A DNA stretch of 64,000 nt from Candidatus Rhodoferax odensensis (lineage in GTDB: Bacteria; Pseudomonadota; Gammaproteobacteria; Burkholderiales; Burkholderiaceae_C). Positions 41,247-50,139 of this stretch are shown piece by piece. How positions within the stretch are numbered: the stretch's first letter is position 1; each line of letters starts with the position of its first letter. The position numbers were made by a program, and so were the translations under genes. The DNA lies in the NCBI GenBank assembly GCA_016718405.1, contig JADKDJ010000034.1, positions 124,001-188,000 on the forward strand, written 5' to 3'. The notes beneath the pieces are model-generated. The model searched no databases. It was not told the DNA's origin and worked only from the letters and a program-made list of their open reading frames with translations.

Positions 41247-43025
41247 TCATAAGGACCGCCCCATCCGTTGGCCAGGATCCTCGTCCTGCATCACGGCTTG
41301 GGCCCATTCCCGCAGCCTTGCGGTGTCTGCACGCAGCACTTCCTGCTTGACCGCCAGTATCTGGGCCGGGTGCATGGAAAAACTGCGCAAACCCATACCC
41401 AGCAATAGCCGGGTCATTTCGATATCACCCGCCATTTCACCGCAAACGCTGACGCTCTTGCCTTGAACATTGCACTCGGCGATGGTATCGGCGACCAGAC
41501 GCAGCACGGCCGGGTGCAAGGGGTCATACAGATGTGCCACGGACTCGTCGGCGCGGTCGATAGCAAGGGTGTACTGGATCAAGTCATTGGTGCCAATCGA
41601 CAAGAAGTCAAAGTACTTCAGAAACGTCTTCAGCGTCAAGGCAGCTGCGGGTATCTCGATCATGGCGCCGAGTTTGACCGCGCCGTAGACCACGCCACGC
41701 GCGTCCAACTCCGCCCGTGCTTGCCCAATCAGCGCGATGGTCTGGCGAATCTCACTGGCATGAACCAGCATCGGAATAAGCAAACCAACCTGTCCGTGCG
41801 CGGCGGCACGCAGAATCGCGCGCAATTGCGTCAAGAACATCGCTGGATCAGCAAGGCTCCACCGGATGGCGCGCAGTCCCAGCGCCGGGTTGAGGTGCGC
41901 GTCATCGCGTGCCGATTTGTTCAGCGGCTTGTCGGCCCCAATATCAACCGTACGAATAGTCACTGGCAGACCATGCATGCCCTCAACTGCCCGCCGATAG
42001 GCCTGATACTGCTCTTCCTCATTGGGGAGGCTGCCATTTCGTCCCATGAACAGGAATTCGCTGCGAAACAGCCCCACGCCGACCGCCCCCGATTTGACCG
42101 CCACAGCCGCATCCTCGGGCATCTCGATGTTGGCCAGCAAATCGATCTTTTGACCATCCAGAGTCAGAGCAGGCGTGTGCAGCAAACGAGACAGGCGCCC
42201 ACGTTCAAGCTCACGCTGGCGTTGTTTGAAACCGTACTCCGCGAGGATGATCGGCGATGGATCGACAATCACCACGCCGGCATCGCCGTCGATGATGACC
42301 CAGTCGTCTTGACGTATCAGCTGGCTGCACGTTCGCGCTCCCACCACGGCAGGAATGTCCATGCTGCGCGCAACGATCGCGGTGTGGGATGTCTTGCCAC
42401 CAACATCGGTGACAAAGCCGCCAAACACACTTTGTTTGAACTGCAACATGTCCGCCGGCGACAAGTCGTGCGCGATCAGTACCAGCGGCACATCGACCGT
42501 GTCGTCCAACAGCACGTCCTGCTGAGGGCGCTTGCGCTCCGGTCGTGGCGGCACCACGACGACGGCTGAACTGTCGCCTTTCATGGCGCGCAGCACTTTT
42601 TCGGTGATCTGTTCAAGGTCGGCCTTGCGTTCACGCAAGTATTCGTCCTCCATTTCATCGAATTGGCGGGCGATCACTTCGAGTTGCGTGGTCAGTGCCC
42701 ACTCGGCGTTGTACAGGCGATCGGTGATCCAGTGCTTCACGCCACCAATCAGCTCTTCATCCTGCAGCAACATCAGATGGACATCAAGCAAGGCGCCCAA
42801 CTCATGGGCTGCTTCCTTCGTGCCCATGTGCGCCACGCTGGTCTGCAGCCGGTGAATTTCATCGACCACCGCGTTGCGACCAAACCTGACCCGATCTATC
42901 TCTGACTCGACTCGGGCGGGATCAATGAAGTAATGCGCCACATCAACACGACTGGACGCAACCAGCACCGCGCGGCCGATGGCAATGCCACGCGCAACGG
43001 CCAGACCATGAATGGCAAAGGTCAC
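41247..43025 (-). CDS. ptsI: Phosphoenolpyruvate-protein phosphotransferase (enzyme I)
   Basis: 592 residues. The N-terminal HPr-binding/phosphohistidine domain contains GGKTSHTAIVARSM, whose His accepts phosphate from PEP; the C-terminal PEP-utilising barrel contains SIGTNDLIQYTLAIDR and a terminal CGEMAGD stretch. Enzyme I phosphorylates HPr. The start ATG overlaps the HPr stop by four bases, so EIIA, HPr and EI form a tight operon. Confidence 0.96.
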   Translation of the reverse strand: MTFAIHGLAVARGIAIGRAVLVASSRVDVAHYFIDPARVESEIDRVRFGRNAVVDEIHRLQTSVAHMGTKEAAHELGALLDVHLMLLQDEELIGGVKHWITDRLYNAEWALTTQLEVIARQFDEMEDEYLRERKADLEQITEKVLRAMKGDSSAVVVVPPRPERKRPQQDVLLDDTVDVPLVLIAHDLSPADMLQFKQSVFGGFVTDVGGKTSHTAIVARSMDIPAVVGARTCSQLIRQDDWVIIDGDAGVVIVDPSPIILAEYGFKQRQRELERGRLSRLLHTPALTLDGQKIDLLANIEMPEDAAVAVKSGAVGVGLFRSEFLFMGRNGSLPNEEEQYQAYRRAVEGMHGLPVTIRTVDIGADKPLNKSARDDAHLNPALGLRAIRWSLADPAMFLTQLRAILRAAAHGQVGLLIPMLVHASEIRQTIALIGQARAELDARGVVYGAVKLGAMIEIPAAALTLKTFLKYFDFLSIGTNDLIQYTLAIDRADESVAHLYDPLHPAVLRLVADTIAECNVQGKSVSVCGEMAGDIEMTRLLLGMGLRSFSMHPAQILAVKQEVLRADTARLREWAQAVMQDEDPGQRMGRSL

Positions 43026-43291
43026 TCACCCTCTCCAAACTTGTCGGCAATCAATGCCAGCAACGCGTCCAGTGCCTCCTGCTCGCGCTCGCCGTGCGTA
43101 TCAAGCTCGACCGTGCTGCCGATACCGGCGGCCAGCATCATCACGCCCATGATGCTCTTGGCGTTGATGCGTCGCTCTCCCTTGGACATCCAGACCTCAC
43201 AAGGAAAACTACCCGCCAACTTGGTCAGTTTGGCAGAGGCGCGCGCATGCAGTCCGAGCTTATTGCTGATTGTCGTCGTGGCCTTGACCAT
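43022..43291 (-). CDS. ptsH: Phosphocarrier protein HPr
   Basis: 89 residues. The active-site His15 lies in NKLGLHARAS, and Ser46 in AKSIMGVMMLA is the site phosphorylated by HPr kinase in organisms that have it. The gene start overlaps the EIIA end by 32 bases and its stop overlaps ptsI. With no EIIB/EIIC nearby, HPr here likely serves regulation rather than sugar import. Confidence 0.95.
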   Translation of the reverse strand: MVKATTTISNKLGLHARASAKLTKLAGSFPCEVWMSKGERRINAKSIMGVMMLAAGIGSTVELDTHGEREQEALDALLALIADKFGEGE

Positions 43292-43706
43292 GGTGCTTCC
43301 TCGTCTGATTTTGTGGAGCAGTGATGGCTACCTGCATGACCCCCTGCGTGCCGCCGACAATGGCCCTGGTCACAAGGGTATCGAGCGCCTCATGTCGGTA
43401 GGTTACCGCGCGCAGGAGCATGGGCAAATTGACCCCGGCCACTAAGCGTGAAGTCAATCCATCCACCAATTTTTGCGCCACATTGCACGGTGTGGCGCCA
43501 AAAACATCTGCCACCACCAACGTTTGCGGAGCCCCGATTCCCGCCATGGCGCGCCGCGCACCCGCCAGCGAAGCCTCCGGCGGGACGCCGGGTTCGACAT
43601 CGAAAGCCGCAACATCGGCACGACAATCCGGGAACACATGCAGCACGGCCAGACGCAGTGCGCTGGCCAGCGGCGCGTGTGCAATGATGAGGATGCCGTT
43701 GTTCAT
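43260..43706 (-). CDS. PTS EIIA component, mannose/fructose (EIIA-Man) type
   Basis: 148 residues. His10 in GILIIAHAPLASAL is the expected phosphorylation site, and DVFGATPCNVAQKL matches the EIIA-Man fold. The C-terminal 15-20 residues are charged and His/Gln-rich (RKHHGQGHDDNQQ) and overlap HPr coding. In betaproteobacteria this three-gene PTS without a permease is thought to be regulatory. Confidence 0.92.
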   Translation of the reverse strand: MNNGILIIAHAPLASALRLAVLHVFPDCRADVAAFDVEPGVPPEASLAGARRAMAGIGAPQTLVVADVFGATPCNVAQKLVDGLTSRLVAGVNLPMLLRAVTYRHEALDTLVTRAIVGGTQGVMQVAITAPQNQTRKHHGQGHDDNQQ

Positions 43707-44944
43707 GGGGTTACTGATTCGAGATTATCGCGTCTGGACATCAGGAAATAGGCATACGAGGCGACACAACAGCACCAGAACAAGCCCATTGAAGCCTGAA
43801 AGGCCTGGACTTGCGTCCATCCGGCCGACCGGAATGCGTCGATGGCCAAACCAATTCCCCATTGAACCGCGAACACCCCTGAGAACATGACCAGGTTGTA
43901 AGCAGTCAGCGCCCGACCGGCCAACGCTGGTGCAAAAGCCATGGCTACCGCTGGCTGCGATACCGCCACAAAGGTACAGCTCATGCAGTACAGCGCCAAT
44001 GCAATTCCAACCAAAGAAGGCAATGAACCTCCAGCTATTATTATCATAGCAAGCAGCACAAAGCTCCACGGCAAACCAACCGTAATCAAACGATCGGCGT
44101 GCACCCCCTTGCGCGCCAGTCGGGGGTTGATGACTCCCCAGAACCAGAATGTGCACAACATGGCCACATTGATCCCAAACAGCGCCTGGGCTGCCTCCAG
44201 CGCACTGTAGCCCGCCACCTGGGTCATCCACGGCGTGGCCCATAAGGTCTGGACGGCGATCAATCCGCCGTAACAGAAAAAGCCCAGAGGCACCATCCTG
44301 CGGAAGTAGGGGTGCGCCCAAACCACACCATAGCCCGGCGCGCATGCCGCCTGCAGGTCACCCGCCTCACTACGCTCCCACCGAGGGACTGCCCAGGCAA
44401 CCAGTCCGATGGCCAAAGCGACCAGCACGGCCAGACCCCAGAAGAGGGGTCGCCAGCCCAGCGCGGGCATCAGCCACTGCACCGGTAGCGTGGACGCCAC
44501 CATCCCGAGAGATCCACTCATCAGCATCCAGGAGTTCGCGCGCAGTTGCATGCCTGAGGCAAACCAGCGCCGATAGCCCGTCAGCGGCGCCATCAGGCAG
44601 GCACTGACTCCAACACCACACAGGGCTCGCGCCACAATCAGTTCAGTGAAAGTCCTGGCAGCGGAGAACGCCACGCAGCCGCAAACAGCCACCGCCAGGA
44701 AACACAGAATCACGCGCTTTGGCCCAAACCGATCCAGCCAGGTTCCCAATGGCAACTGAGTCGTCGCAAAACCCAGGAAGTACGCGCCAGCCAACAGACC
44801 CAGATCGCCAGCATTGAGGGCAAACTCCGCGCTCAGCGCAGGCGACAAGGTCGCCGTGACGGCACGAATCAGTGCCGACAGAAAATAGGCAAACGCAAAC
44901 GCGAAGAAGAGGCCGACAATGCGGCTCGGAGTCAATACACTCAT
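43703..44944 (-). CDS. MFS transporter
   Basis: 413 residues, 12 hydrophobic helices; the loop motif TWLDRFGPKRVILCF at about 67-81 marks a major facilitator of the nitrate/sugar-phosphate-like type. Substrate unknown. ATG at 44944 (MSVLTPSRIVGLFFAFAFAY) starts directly before helix 1; the upstream 20 Pro/Gly/Arg-rich residues were excluded. Its stop overlaps the EIIA start by four bases, so it may be cotranscribed with the PTS genes. Confidence 0.85.
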   Translation of the reverse strand: MSVLTPSRIVGLFFAFAFAYFLSALIRAVTATLSPALSAEFALNAGDLGLLAGAYFLGFATTQLPLGTWLDRFGPKRVILCFLAVAVCGCVAFSAARTFTELIVARALCGVGVSACLMAPLTGYRRWFASGMQLRANSWMLMSGSLGMVASTLPVQWLMPALGWRPLFWGLAVLVALAIGLVAWAVPRWERSEAGDLQAACAPGYGVVWAHPYFRRMVPLGFFCYGGLIAVQTLWATPWMTQVAGYSALEAAQALFGINVAMLCTFWFWGVINPRLARKGVHADRLITVGLPWSFVLLAMIIIAGGSLPSLVGIALALYCMSCTFVAVSQPAVAMAFAPALAGRALTAYNLVMFSGVFAVQWGIGLAIDAFRSAGWTQVQAFQASMGLFWCCCVASYAYFLMSRRDNLESVTP

Positions 44945-45140
44945 CCTGATCGTGCCGCCGTCAGAGCCGCCCGACCGGTTTGGCGGTTTTCGCGGCGGCG
45001 GCACACCACAGATGCATGAATGAGGGCAAGCGAGCGCGGCATGACTCGATTATCCGTTTTGCCCGCGGAGATCGTTCGGGGCTGTTCTAAATCCGGCGAT
45101 TCGGCTTTAATCTCATTGTGACCGCCACAAGGGGATTGAT

Positions 45141-46298
45141 GTGACCACTGACAGCCGCTACGCAAACAACTCGACCTTCGTCTGGGAAGGCGACCCGCCG
45201 GACCCGAGAGCGCCATCAGCAACGGCACAACCGAGCTCGACCGACTACAGCCTGGTGGCAGCTGTTGGAACCGCGGTGGGCCCGCACGTCAACGTGATCA
45301 ACCACTCGCTACACGCCTGGGTTGAGTCCGGGGTCATTGCACCCGATTTGGCCCAGCCGGTCCTGCACGCGGTGGCAGAGCTCCATCGCTTGGACCACAA
45401 TTGCCAACTGCTGGCACGCGTTGCTCGAGGCGACTGGCCACAAACCCCGACGCAACTCAACCTCGACTCGGTCGTCAAGCGCGCTTTGGATGAGCGCGCG
45501 ACCTGGATGCACCATCGCGGCGTTGAACTGCATCGCAGCATCAAACCGGTGTCGGTGGTGCTCGATCTTGACTTGGTGACCAGCCTGGTACTCGCTTCGG
45601 TTGAGAACGCCGCCAAGCCAGGCACCCGCCTGTTTGTTTTGCTGGAAACCCAGAACTGGCCGGCCCATGCGCTGCTGAGTTTCAAGACCACCCACGCAGT
45701 GATGGTGGCGGGTAAACCTGACCACTCCGAACAAGAGCCGGACTCACTGAACTGGCGCCTGGTTGCGGAACTTGCTCGCGCCATGGGCGTCGCGGTTCAA
45801 ACCTCCGAGACGGACGAAGCGCGAACGCTCACACTGGAGTTTACGCAAACCGCCAAGCAAGTCGAAGGTTTGACCGCCCAGGAAGCGGACCACGGCGCCG
45901 GGTCATGGATGAGCACGCCATCGCACGCGATGACGGGTCAGCGGGTGCTGCTCATCACCGGCGAGTCGGGCTTGCGCGACGACGTCAAGTCGATCTGCCA
46001 GACCATGGACTTGCTGTTCGACAGCGTTCCAACTTGCGCGGCGGCCATCCGTTACTGCGAACTGGAGCCGCCGCACCTGATCGTTGTCGATGAACGCATC
46101 CGCAATGACCAATTCCAGCAGTTGCGCGGCGACCTGCTCAAGGCGCAGCCCAGTTTCCCATTCATTGAAATTGGGTACGATAGTGGGACGCTGTCCATCG
46201 CCGGTTGGACCGGCGGCAACGTGACCCGCGTGACGCGTGACGAGCTGTCGACCCAGTTGCCACAGGCGTTGACGCTTGAATTCGGCAAAATCCTCTAG
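45141..46298 (+). CDS. Degenerate histidine-kinase/receiver-like signalling protein
   Basis: 385 residues, GTG start with AGGGGA upstream. The middle part (about 60-235) has a kinase layout: a helical segment with RLDHNCQLLARVARG, then an ATPase-like region with the N-box-like LASVENAAKPGTRL, but no G-box (DxGxG) and no certain phosphoacceptor His. The C-terminal part (about 268-385) begins GQRVLLITGESGLRDDV and has VVDERIR at the Asp position of a receiver. It looks like a signalling adaptor or pseudokinase. It stands alone between an MFS gene and an acetyltransferase gene; function unknown. Confidence 0.6.
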   Translation: MTTDSRYANNSTFVWEGDPPDPRAPSATAQPSSTDYSLVAAVGTAVGPHVNVINHSLHAWVESGVIAPDLAQPVLHAVAELHRLDHNCQLLARVARGDWPQTPTQLNLDSVVKRALDERATWMHHRGVELHRSIKPVSVVLDLDLVTSLVLASVENAAKPGTRLFVLLETQNWPAHALLSFKTTHAVMVAGKPDHSEQEPDSLNWRLVAELARAMGVAVQTSETDEARTLTLEFTQTAKQVEGLTAQEADHGAGSWMSTPSHAMTGQRVLLITGESGLRDDVKSICQTMDLLFDSVPTCAAAIRYCELEPPHLIVVDERIRNDQFQQLRGDLLKAQPSFPFIEIGYDSGTLSIAGWTGGNVTRVTRDELSTQLPQALTLEFGKIL

Positions 46299-46441
46299 AA
46301 CGCTGTCGTAGCCGCCCGTCCCAATCCGAAACTCTGGCACTGCAACGATCTGTCAGTATTGGTGCACGCGTGCATCATTGCGGGCGCGCCGAGTACGCTC
46401 ACACCCACATCGATATCCAACGGGCCTTGCAACAATTTCTC

Positions 46442-46945
46442 ATGCAGCATTTGAAGACATCTACCCCAGCAATCAGTTTCCTCGTGCCGGACGACGCCAG
46501 CGAGCTTGATGCGACACGCCGAATATTTGAGGAGTATGCGCAGTCACTGACGGTTGATCTGTGCTTTCAGGACTTCCACAACGAATTGCGCAATCTACCG
46601 GGTGAGTACGCAGCGCCAGGCGGAACGCTGTTGCTGGCCAAGGTGGATGGCGCCGTGGCTGGCTGCTGCGCGCTTCGTCCGCTCGACGCTGCCGACTACG
46701 CCAATGCCTGCGAAATCAAGCGGCTGTACGTACGGCCGGCCTTTCGCGGTTTGGGATTGGGGCGAGACTTGGCCGAGCGAATCTTGGACACCGCCCGCCA
46801 GGCCGGGTACCGCAGCGTGTTACTCGATACGCTCGACGAGATGGAAACCGCGCGCGCGCTGTACCAGGACCTCGGATTCAAGGAGGTTCCACCCTACTAT
46901 CACAATCCGATTGCAGGCGCGCACTACCTCAAGGCCGACCTCTGA
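46442..46945 (+). CDS. GNAT-family N-acetyltransferase
   Basis: 167 residues. The acetyl-CoA-binding motif A is IKRLYVRPAFRGLGLGRDLAERIL (residue ~90 onward) with the R/Q-x-x-G-x-G/A pattern, and LYQDLGFKEVPPYYHNP closes the fold. Acceptor substrate unknown. ATG at 46442 was preferred over an upstream ATG at 46370 that adds 24 non-family residues; both lack a strong ribosome site. Confidence 0.85.
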   Translation: MQHLKTSTPAISFLVPDDASELDATRRIFEEYAQSLTVDLCFQDFHNELRNLPGEYAAPGGTLLLAKVDGAVAGCCALRPLDAADYANACEIKRLYVRPAFRGLGLGRDLAERILDTARQAGYRSVLLDTLDEMETARALYQDLGFKEVPPYYHNPIAGAHYLKADL

Positions 46946-47002
46946 GAGCCAAGCTCGCGCCACGACCCGCAACAGATACCAGTCGGGGATCAAAGTGACG
47001 CA

Positions 47003-47509
47003 TCACGCCTTGGCTTGAGCGAGCATGGTCGCGGCGTCACTGACTTCGAACTTGCCCGGTCCCTCGATGTTCAGAGACGCGACTTTCCCATTCTTCACCA
47101 GCATCGAGTAGCGGTTGCTGCGCAGACCCATCCCCTTGCCGGTCAGGTCCAAAGTCAATCCCACCGCCTTCGTGAAATTGGCGTCACCGTCAGCCAGCAT
47201 GCGGACCTTTCCCGCCGTCTTCTGGTCGCGCGCCCACGCGCCCATCACGAAGGCGTCATTGACGCTGACACACCAAATCTCGTCGACCCCGGCGGCCTTC
47301 AACTCGTCAAGCCTTTGCACATAACCTGGCACGTGTTTGGCGGAGCAGGTCGGAGTGAACGCGCCTGGCAAGGCAAACAAGGCAATCGTCTTGCCGGCAG
47401 CGGCCTTTGCAACATCAACCGGATTCGGCCCAATGCTGCAGCCACCTCCCTCGACGTCTGAGTATTCCATCAAGGTTGCCGACGGAAGGTTGTCACCGAT
47501 ATTGATCAT
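47003..47509 (-). CDS. Peroxiredoxin, Prx5/PMP20 type
   Basis: 168 residues. The peroxidatic cysteine lies in ALPGAFTPTCSAKHVPGY (Cys55), and the WCVSVNDAFVMGAWA block typical of Prx5 follows. It reduces hydroperoxides using thioredoxin or glutaredoxin/GSH. It lies downstream of the ribosomal gene rpsQ on the same strand but after a terminator, so it is likely transcribed separately. Confidence 0.94.
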   Translation of the reverse strand: MINIGDNLPSATLMEYSDVEGGGCSIGPNPVDVAKAAAGKTIALFALPGAFTPTCSAKHVPGYVQRLDELKAAGVDEIWCVSVNDAFVMGAWARDQKTAGKVRMLADGDANFTKAVGLTLDLTGKGMGLRSNRYSMLVKNGKVASLNIEGPGKFEVSDAATMLAQAKA

Positions 47510-47613
47510 GTCTCTTTACTCCTGAATAGATTCGAAAAGGTTTGTCGCAACGCTCCAATCACCCTCGACTGCGCCTTGCGGGTTCATTGCGCGGCACCGG
47601 TTGCGCCAATGCA

Positions 47614-47638
47614 AAACGGCCCACATTGTGAGCCGTCT
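47614..47638 (-). terminator. Intrinsic terminator after rpsQ
   Basis: On the minus strand ACGGCTCACA ... TGTGGGCCGT with one G-T pair is followed by TTTT, 34 bases beyond the rpsQ stop. It ends the S10-type transcript before the peroxiredoxin gene. Confidence 0.65.
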
Positions 47639-47671
47639 TTCCTAAACCTGCAGGGGTACACCGCTAAAGGC

Positions 47672-47941
47672 TTACACCGCTGCGGCCTTCTCAACCAGGC
47701 GGGTCGCAACCCAGTTCTTCGTCTTGGAAATTGGGCGGCTTTCCGTGATCTCGATCACGTCGCCCAGCTTGTATTCGCCCTTTTCATCATGGGCGTGGTA
47801 CTTGCTGGACTTCCCAACGATCTTGCCATAGAGCTCGTGCTTGACACGACGCTCAATCAGAACCGTCACAGTCTTGGCTCGCTTGTCGCTGACCACCTTG
47901 CCAATCAAGGTGCGCTTGAGGGATGTTTTAGCTTCCGTCAT
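47672..47941 (-). CDS. rpsQ: 30S ribosomal protein S17
   Basis: 89 residues with the S17 pattern LIGKVVSDKRAKTVTVLIER and the YHAHDEKGEYKLGDVIEI block. It binds 16S rRNA early in assembly. Last gene of the S10 cluster here; rplN, which normally follows, is absent from this strand downstream. Confidence 0.97.
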   Translation of the reverse strand: MTEAKTSLKRTLIGKVVSDKRAKTVTVLIERRVKHELYGKIVGKSSKYHAHDEKGEYKLGDVIEITESRPISKTKNWVATRLVEKAAAV

Positions 47942-47951
47942 GGGTCACTCC

Positions 47952-48158
47952 TTACTTGGTGGTTGGTTGCGCTTTTTGCTTCTCGACAAGAATGGTCTTG
48001 GCGCGAGCAATGTCGCGGCGCGTCGAGCGCAGCGTAGCCGTGTTGTTGAGTTGCTGCGTAGCCTTTTGCATGCGAAGGCCAAAGTGGGCTTTTTGGAGCG
48101 CCTTGACCTCTGCTTGCACGCCGGCGACGTCTTTCTGGCGCAGTTCAGTAGTTTTCAT
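47952..48158 (-). CDS. rpmC: 50S ribosomal protein L29
   Basis: 68 residues: TTELRQKDVAGVQAEVKALQ, HFGLRMQKATQQLNNTATLR and DIARAKTILVEKQ match L29, located at the peptide tunnel exit. Ten bases separate it from rpsQ. Confidence 0.97.
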   Translation of the reverse strand: MKTTELRQKDVAGVQAEVKALQKAHFGLRMQKATQQLNNTATLRSTRRDIARAKTILVEKQKAQPTTK

Positions 48159-48173
48159 AACATGTTCTCCTGA

Positions 48174-48590
48174 TTACTGACCGAGCATGCGGGCCACAAA
48201 AGTGGTGCGCAAAGGCAGCTTGGCAGCGGCCAGACGAAACGCTTCACGCGCCAACTCTTCAGACACACCAACAATCTCGAACACAATCTTGCCGGGCTGA
48301 ATCTCAGCCACGTAGTACTCGGGGTTGCCCTTGCCGTTACCCATGCGAACCTCGGCAGGCTTCTGGGAAATCGGCTTATCAGGGAACACGCGGATCCAAA
48401 TACGACCACCACGCTTGACGTGACGTGAAATTGCACGACGTGCAGCTTCAATCTGACGCGCAGTCAGACGACCACGGTCAGTACACTTCAGACCGAAGTC
48501 ACCGAATGCGACCGAGCTGCCTCGTGTCGCGATGCCGGTGTTACGGCCCTTTTGCTCTTTGCGGTATTTCCGGCGAGCGGGTTGCAACAT
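48174..48590 (-). CDS. rplP: 50S ribosomal protein L16
   Basis: 138 residues beginning MLQPARRKYRKEQKGRNTGI, with KRGGRIWIRVFPDKPISQKP, full L16 length. It organises the A site region of 23S rRNA. Two bases separate it from rpsC. Confidence 0.98.
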   Translation of the reverse strand: MLQPARRKYRKEQKGRNTGIATRGSSVAFGDFGLKCTDRGRLTARQIEAARRAISRHVKRGGRIWIRVFPDKPISQKPAEVRMGNGKGNPEYYVAEIQPGKIVFEIVGVSEELAREAFRLAAAKLPLRTTFVARMLGQ

Positions 48591-48592
48591 AG

Positions 48593-49492
48593 TTATTCTC
48601 CTTTGCCGTCAGCTGCTGCAGCTGGCGCGGCTACCTTGCGGACGCGCTTAACGGCGGGTTTGTTGGCATCGGCGCCAATGGCCTCTGCGGGCTTGTCGCT
48701 ACCGTCAGCGGGCGCGACATTGCCACCCGCTGGACGACGCACGGCGCCGCGCGGGGCGGGGCGATCAGAGCCAGGACGGGCACCGCCGCGGTCATCGCGA
48801 CGCGGGCCACGGGGGCGGCGCTCTTCATCAGCACGCGGCTCAACGGCGGCCGGCAGGTCGTTACGACCCAGCGTGTCACCTTTGTAGACCCAGACCTTGA
48901 CACCAATGATGCCGTAGGTCGTCTTGGCTTCGGAAGTACCGTAGTCAATGTCCGCGCGCAGGGTGTGAAGTGGCACGCGACCTTCACGGTACCACTCGCA
49001 GCGGGCAATTTCAATGCCGTTCAGACGTCCGGACGACATGATCTTGATGCCCAAGGCACCCAGACGCATGGCGTTTTGCATGGCGCGCTTCATGGCCCGG
49101 CGGAACATGATCCGCTTCTCCAATTGCTGCGTAATGCTGTCCGCGATCAACTTGGCATCGATTTCGGGCTTGCGCACTTCTTCGATGTTCACGGCCACTG
49201 GCACGCCGAGCTGCTTGCCCAAGTCGCGCTTGAGGTTTTCAATGTCTTCGCCCTTCTTGCCGATCACCACGCCCGGACGCGCCGAGTAAATGGTGATACG
49301 CGCGTTCTTGGCGGGGCGCTCAATCAGGATGCGCGAAACCGAGGCGTTCTTGAGCTTGGCCTTCAGGTACTCGCGTACCTTGATGTCTTCGGCCAGCATG
49401 CCCGCGAAATCGCGATCGCTGGCGTACCAACGTGAGGACCAGTTACGGCTGACGCTCAGGCGAAAGCCAGTGGGGTGGATTTTTTGTCCCAT
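48593..49492 (-). CDS. rpsC: 30S ribosomal protein S3 with long C-terminal tail
   Basis: 299 residues; E. coli S3 is 233. The core (MGQKIHPTGFRLSVSRNWSS ... IGVKVWVYKGDTL) includes the KH domain GVVIGKKGEDIENLK. After about residue 215 comes an Arg/Pro/Gly/Ala-rich, probably disordered tail (RGPRRDDRGGARPGSDRPAP), which is common in this family. ATG at 49492 was chosen; the nine preceding residues are not S3. S3 shapes the mRNA entry channel. Confidence 0.97.
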   Translation of the reverse strand: MGQKIHPTGFRLSVSRNWSSRWYASDRDFAGMLAEDIKVREYLKAKLKNASVSRILIERPAKNARITIYSARPGVVIGKKGEDIENLKRDLGKQLGVPVAVNIEEVRKPEIDAKLIADSITQQLEKRIMFRRAMKRAMQNAMRLGALGIKIMSSGRLNGIEIARCEWYREGRVPLHTLRADIDYGTSEAKTTYGIIGVKVWVYKGDTLGRNDLPAAVEPRADEERRPRGPRRDDRGGARPGSDRPAPRGAVRRPAGGNVAPADGSDKPAEAIGADANKPAVKRVRKVAAPAAAADGKGE

Positions 49493-49508
49493 ATCTTCCT
49501 GGCCTCTT

Positions 49509-49838
49509 TCAGTTTCCAACCGTCACGTACACATGGCACGTGGGTTTTCTGATTTGATTGCCGCGGCCTTTGGCGCGGGCCGTGAAGCGACGCAGCGAGG
49601 CGCCCTGCTCAACGTAGATGGTCTTGACCTTCAGTTCGTCGATGTCGGCACCATCATTGTGTTCGGCGTTGGCAATGGCCGACTCCAGAACCTTCTTGAT
49701 GATCACGGCAGCTTTTTTCTGAGTGAATTGCAAGATGTTCAGGGCTTGGTCGACTTTCTTGCCGCGAATGAGGTCCGCCACCAGGCGGCCCTTGTCCACG
49801 GACAGACGAACGCCACGAAGGGTTGCACGTGTTTCCAT
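49509..49838 (-). CDS. rplV: 50S ribosomal protein L22
   Basis: 109 residues, METRATLRGVRLSVDKGRLV, with the loop region VEQGASLRRFTARAKGRG that lines the exit tunnel. ATG at 49838 follows AAGGAG; an in-frame TTG two codons upstream was rejected. Confidence 0.97.
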   Translation of the reverse strand: METRATLRGVRLSVDKGRLVADLIRGKKVDQALNILQFTQKKAAVIIKKVLESAIANAEHNDGADIDELKVKTIYVEQGASLRRFTARAKGRGNQIRKPTCHVYVTVGN

Positions 49839-49848
49839 GGTCAACTCC

Positions 49849-50127
49849 TTATTTCTTCTGGACTTTTTTGTCCGCTGGATGACCCTTGAAAGTCCGGGTC
49901 AGAGCGAACTCACCCAGCTTGTGGCCAACCATTTGATCGGTGATATAGACCGGCACGTGCTGCTTGCCGTTGTGCACGGCGATGGTCAAGCCGATGAACT
50001 CGGGCAGGATCATGGAGCGACGCGACCAGGTCTTGATCGGCTTCTTGTCTTTGGTCGTGACGGCCTTGTCAGCCTTGGCAACCAAGTGATGGTCAACAAA
50101 TGGACCTTTTTTGAGAGAACGAGTCAT
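49849..50127 (-). CDS. rpsS: 30S ribosomal protein S19
   Basis: 92 residues, MTRSLKKGPFVDHHLVAKAD and GHKLGEFALTRTFKGHPADK, full S19. It contacts the head of the 30S subunit and S13. Between rplB and rplV as in the standard S10 order. Confidence 0.98.
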   Translation of the reverse strand: MTRSLKKGPFVDHHLVAKADKAVTTKDKKPIKTWSRRSMILPEFIGLTIAVHNGKQHVPVYITDQMVGHKLGEFALTRTFKGHPADKKVQKK

Positions 50128-50139
50128 TTAACCTTCCCC

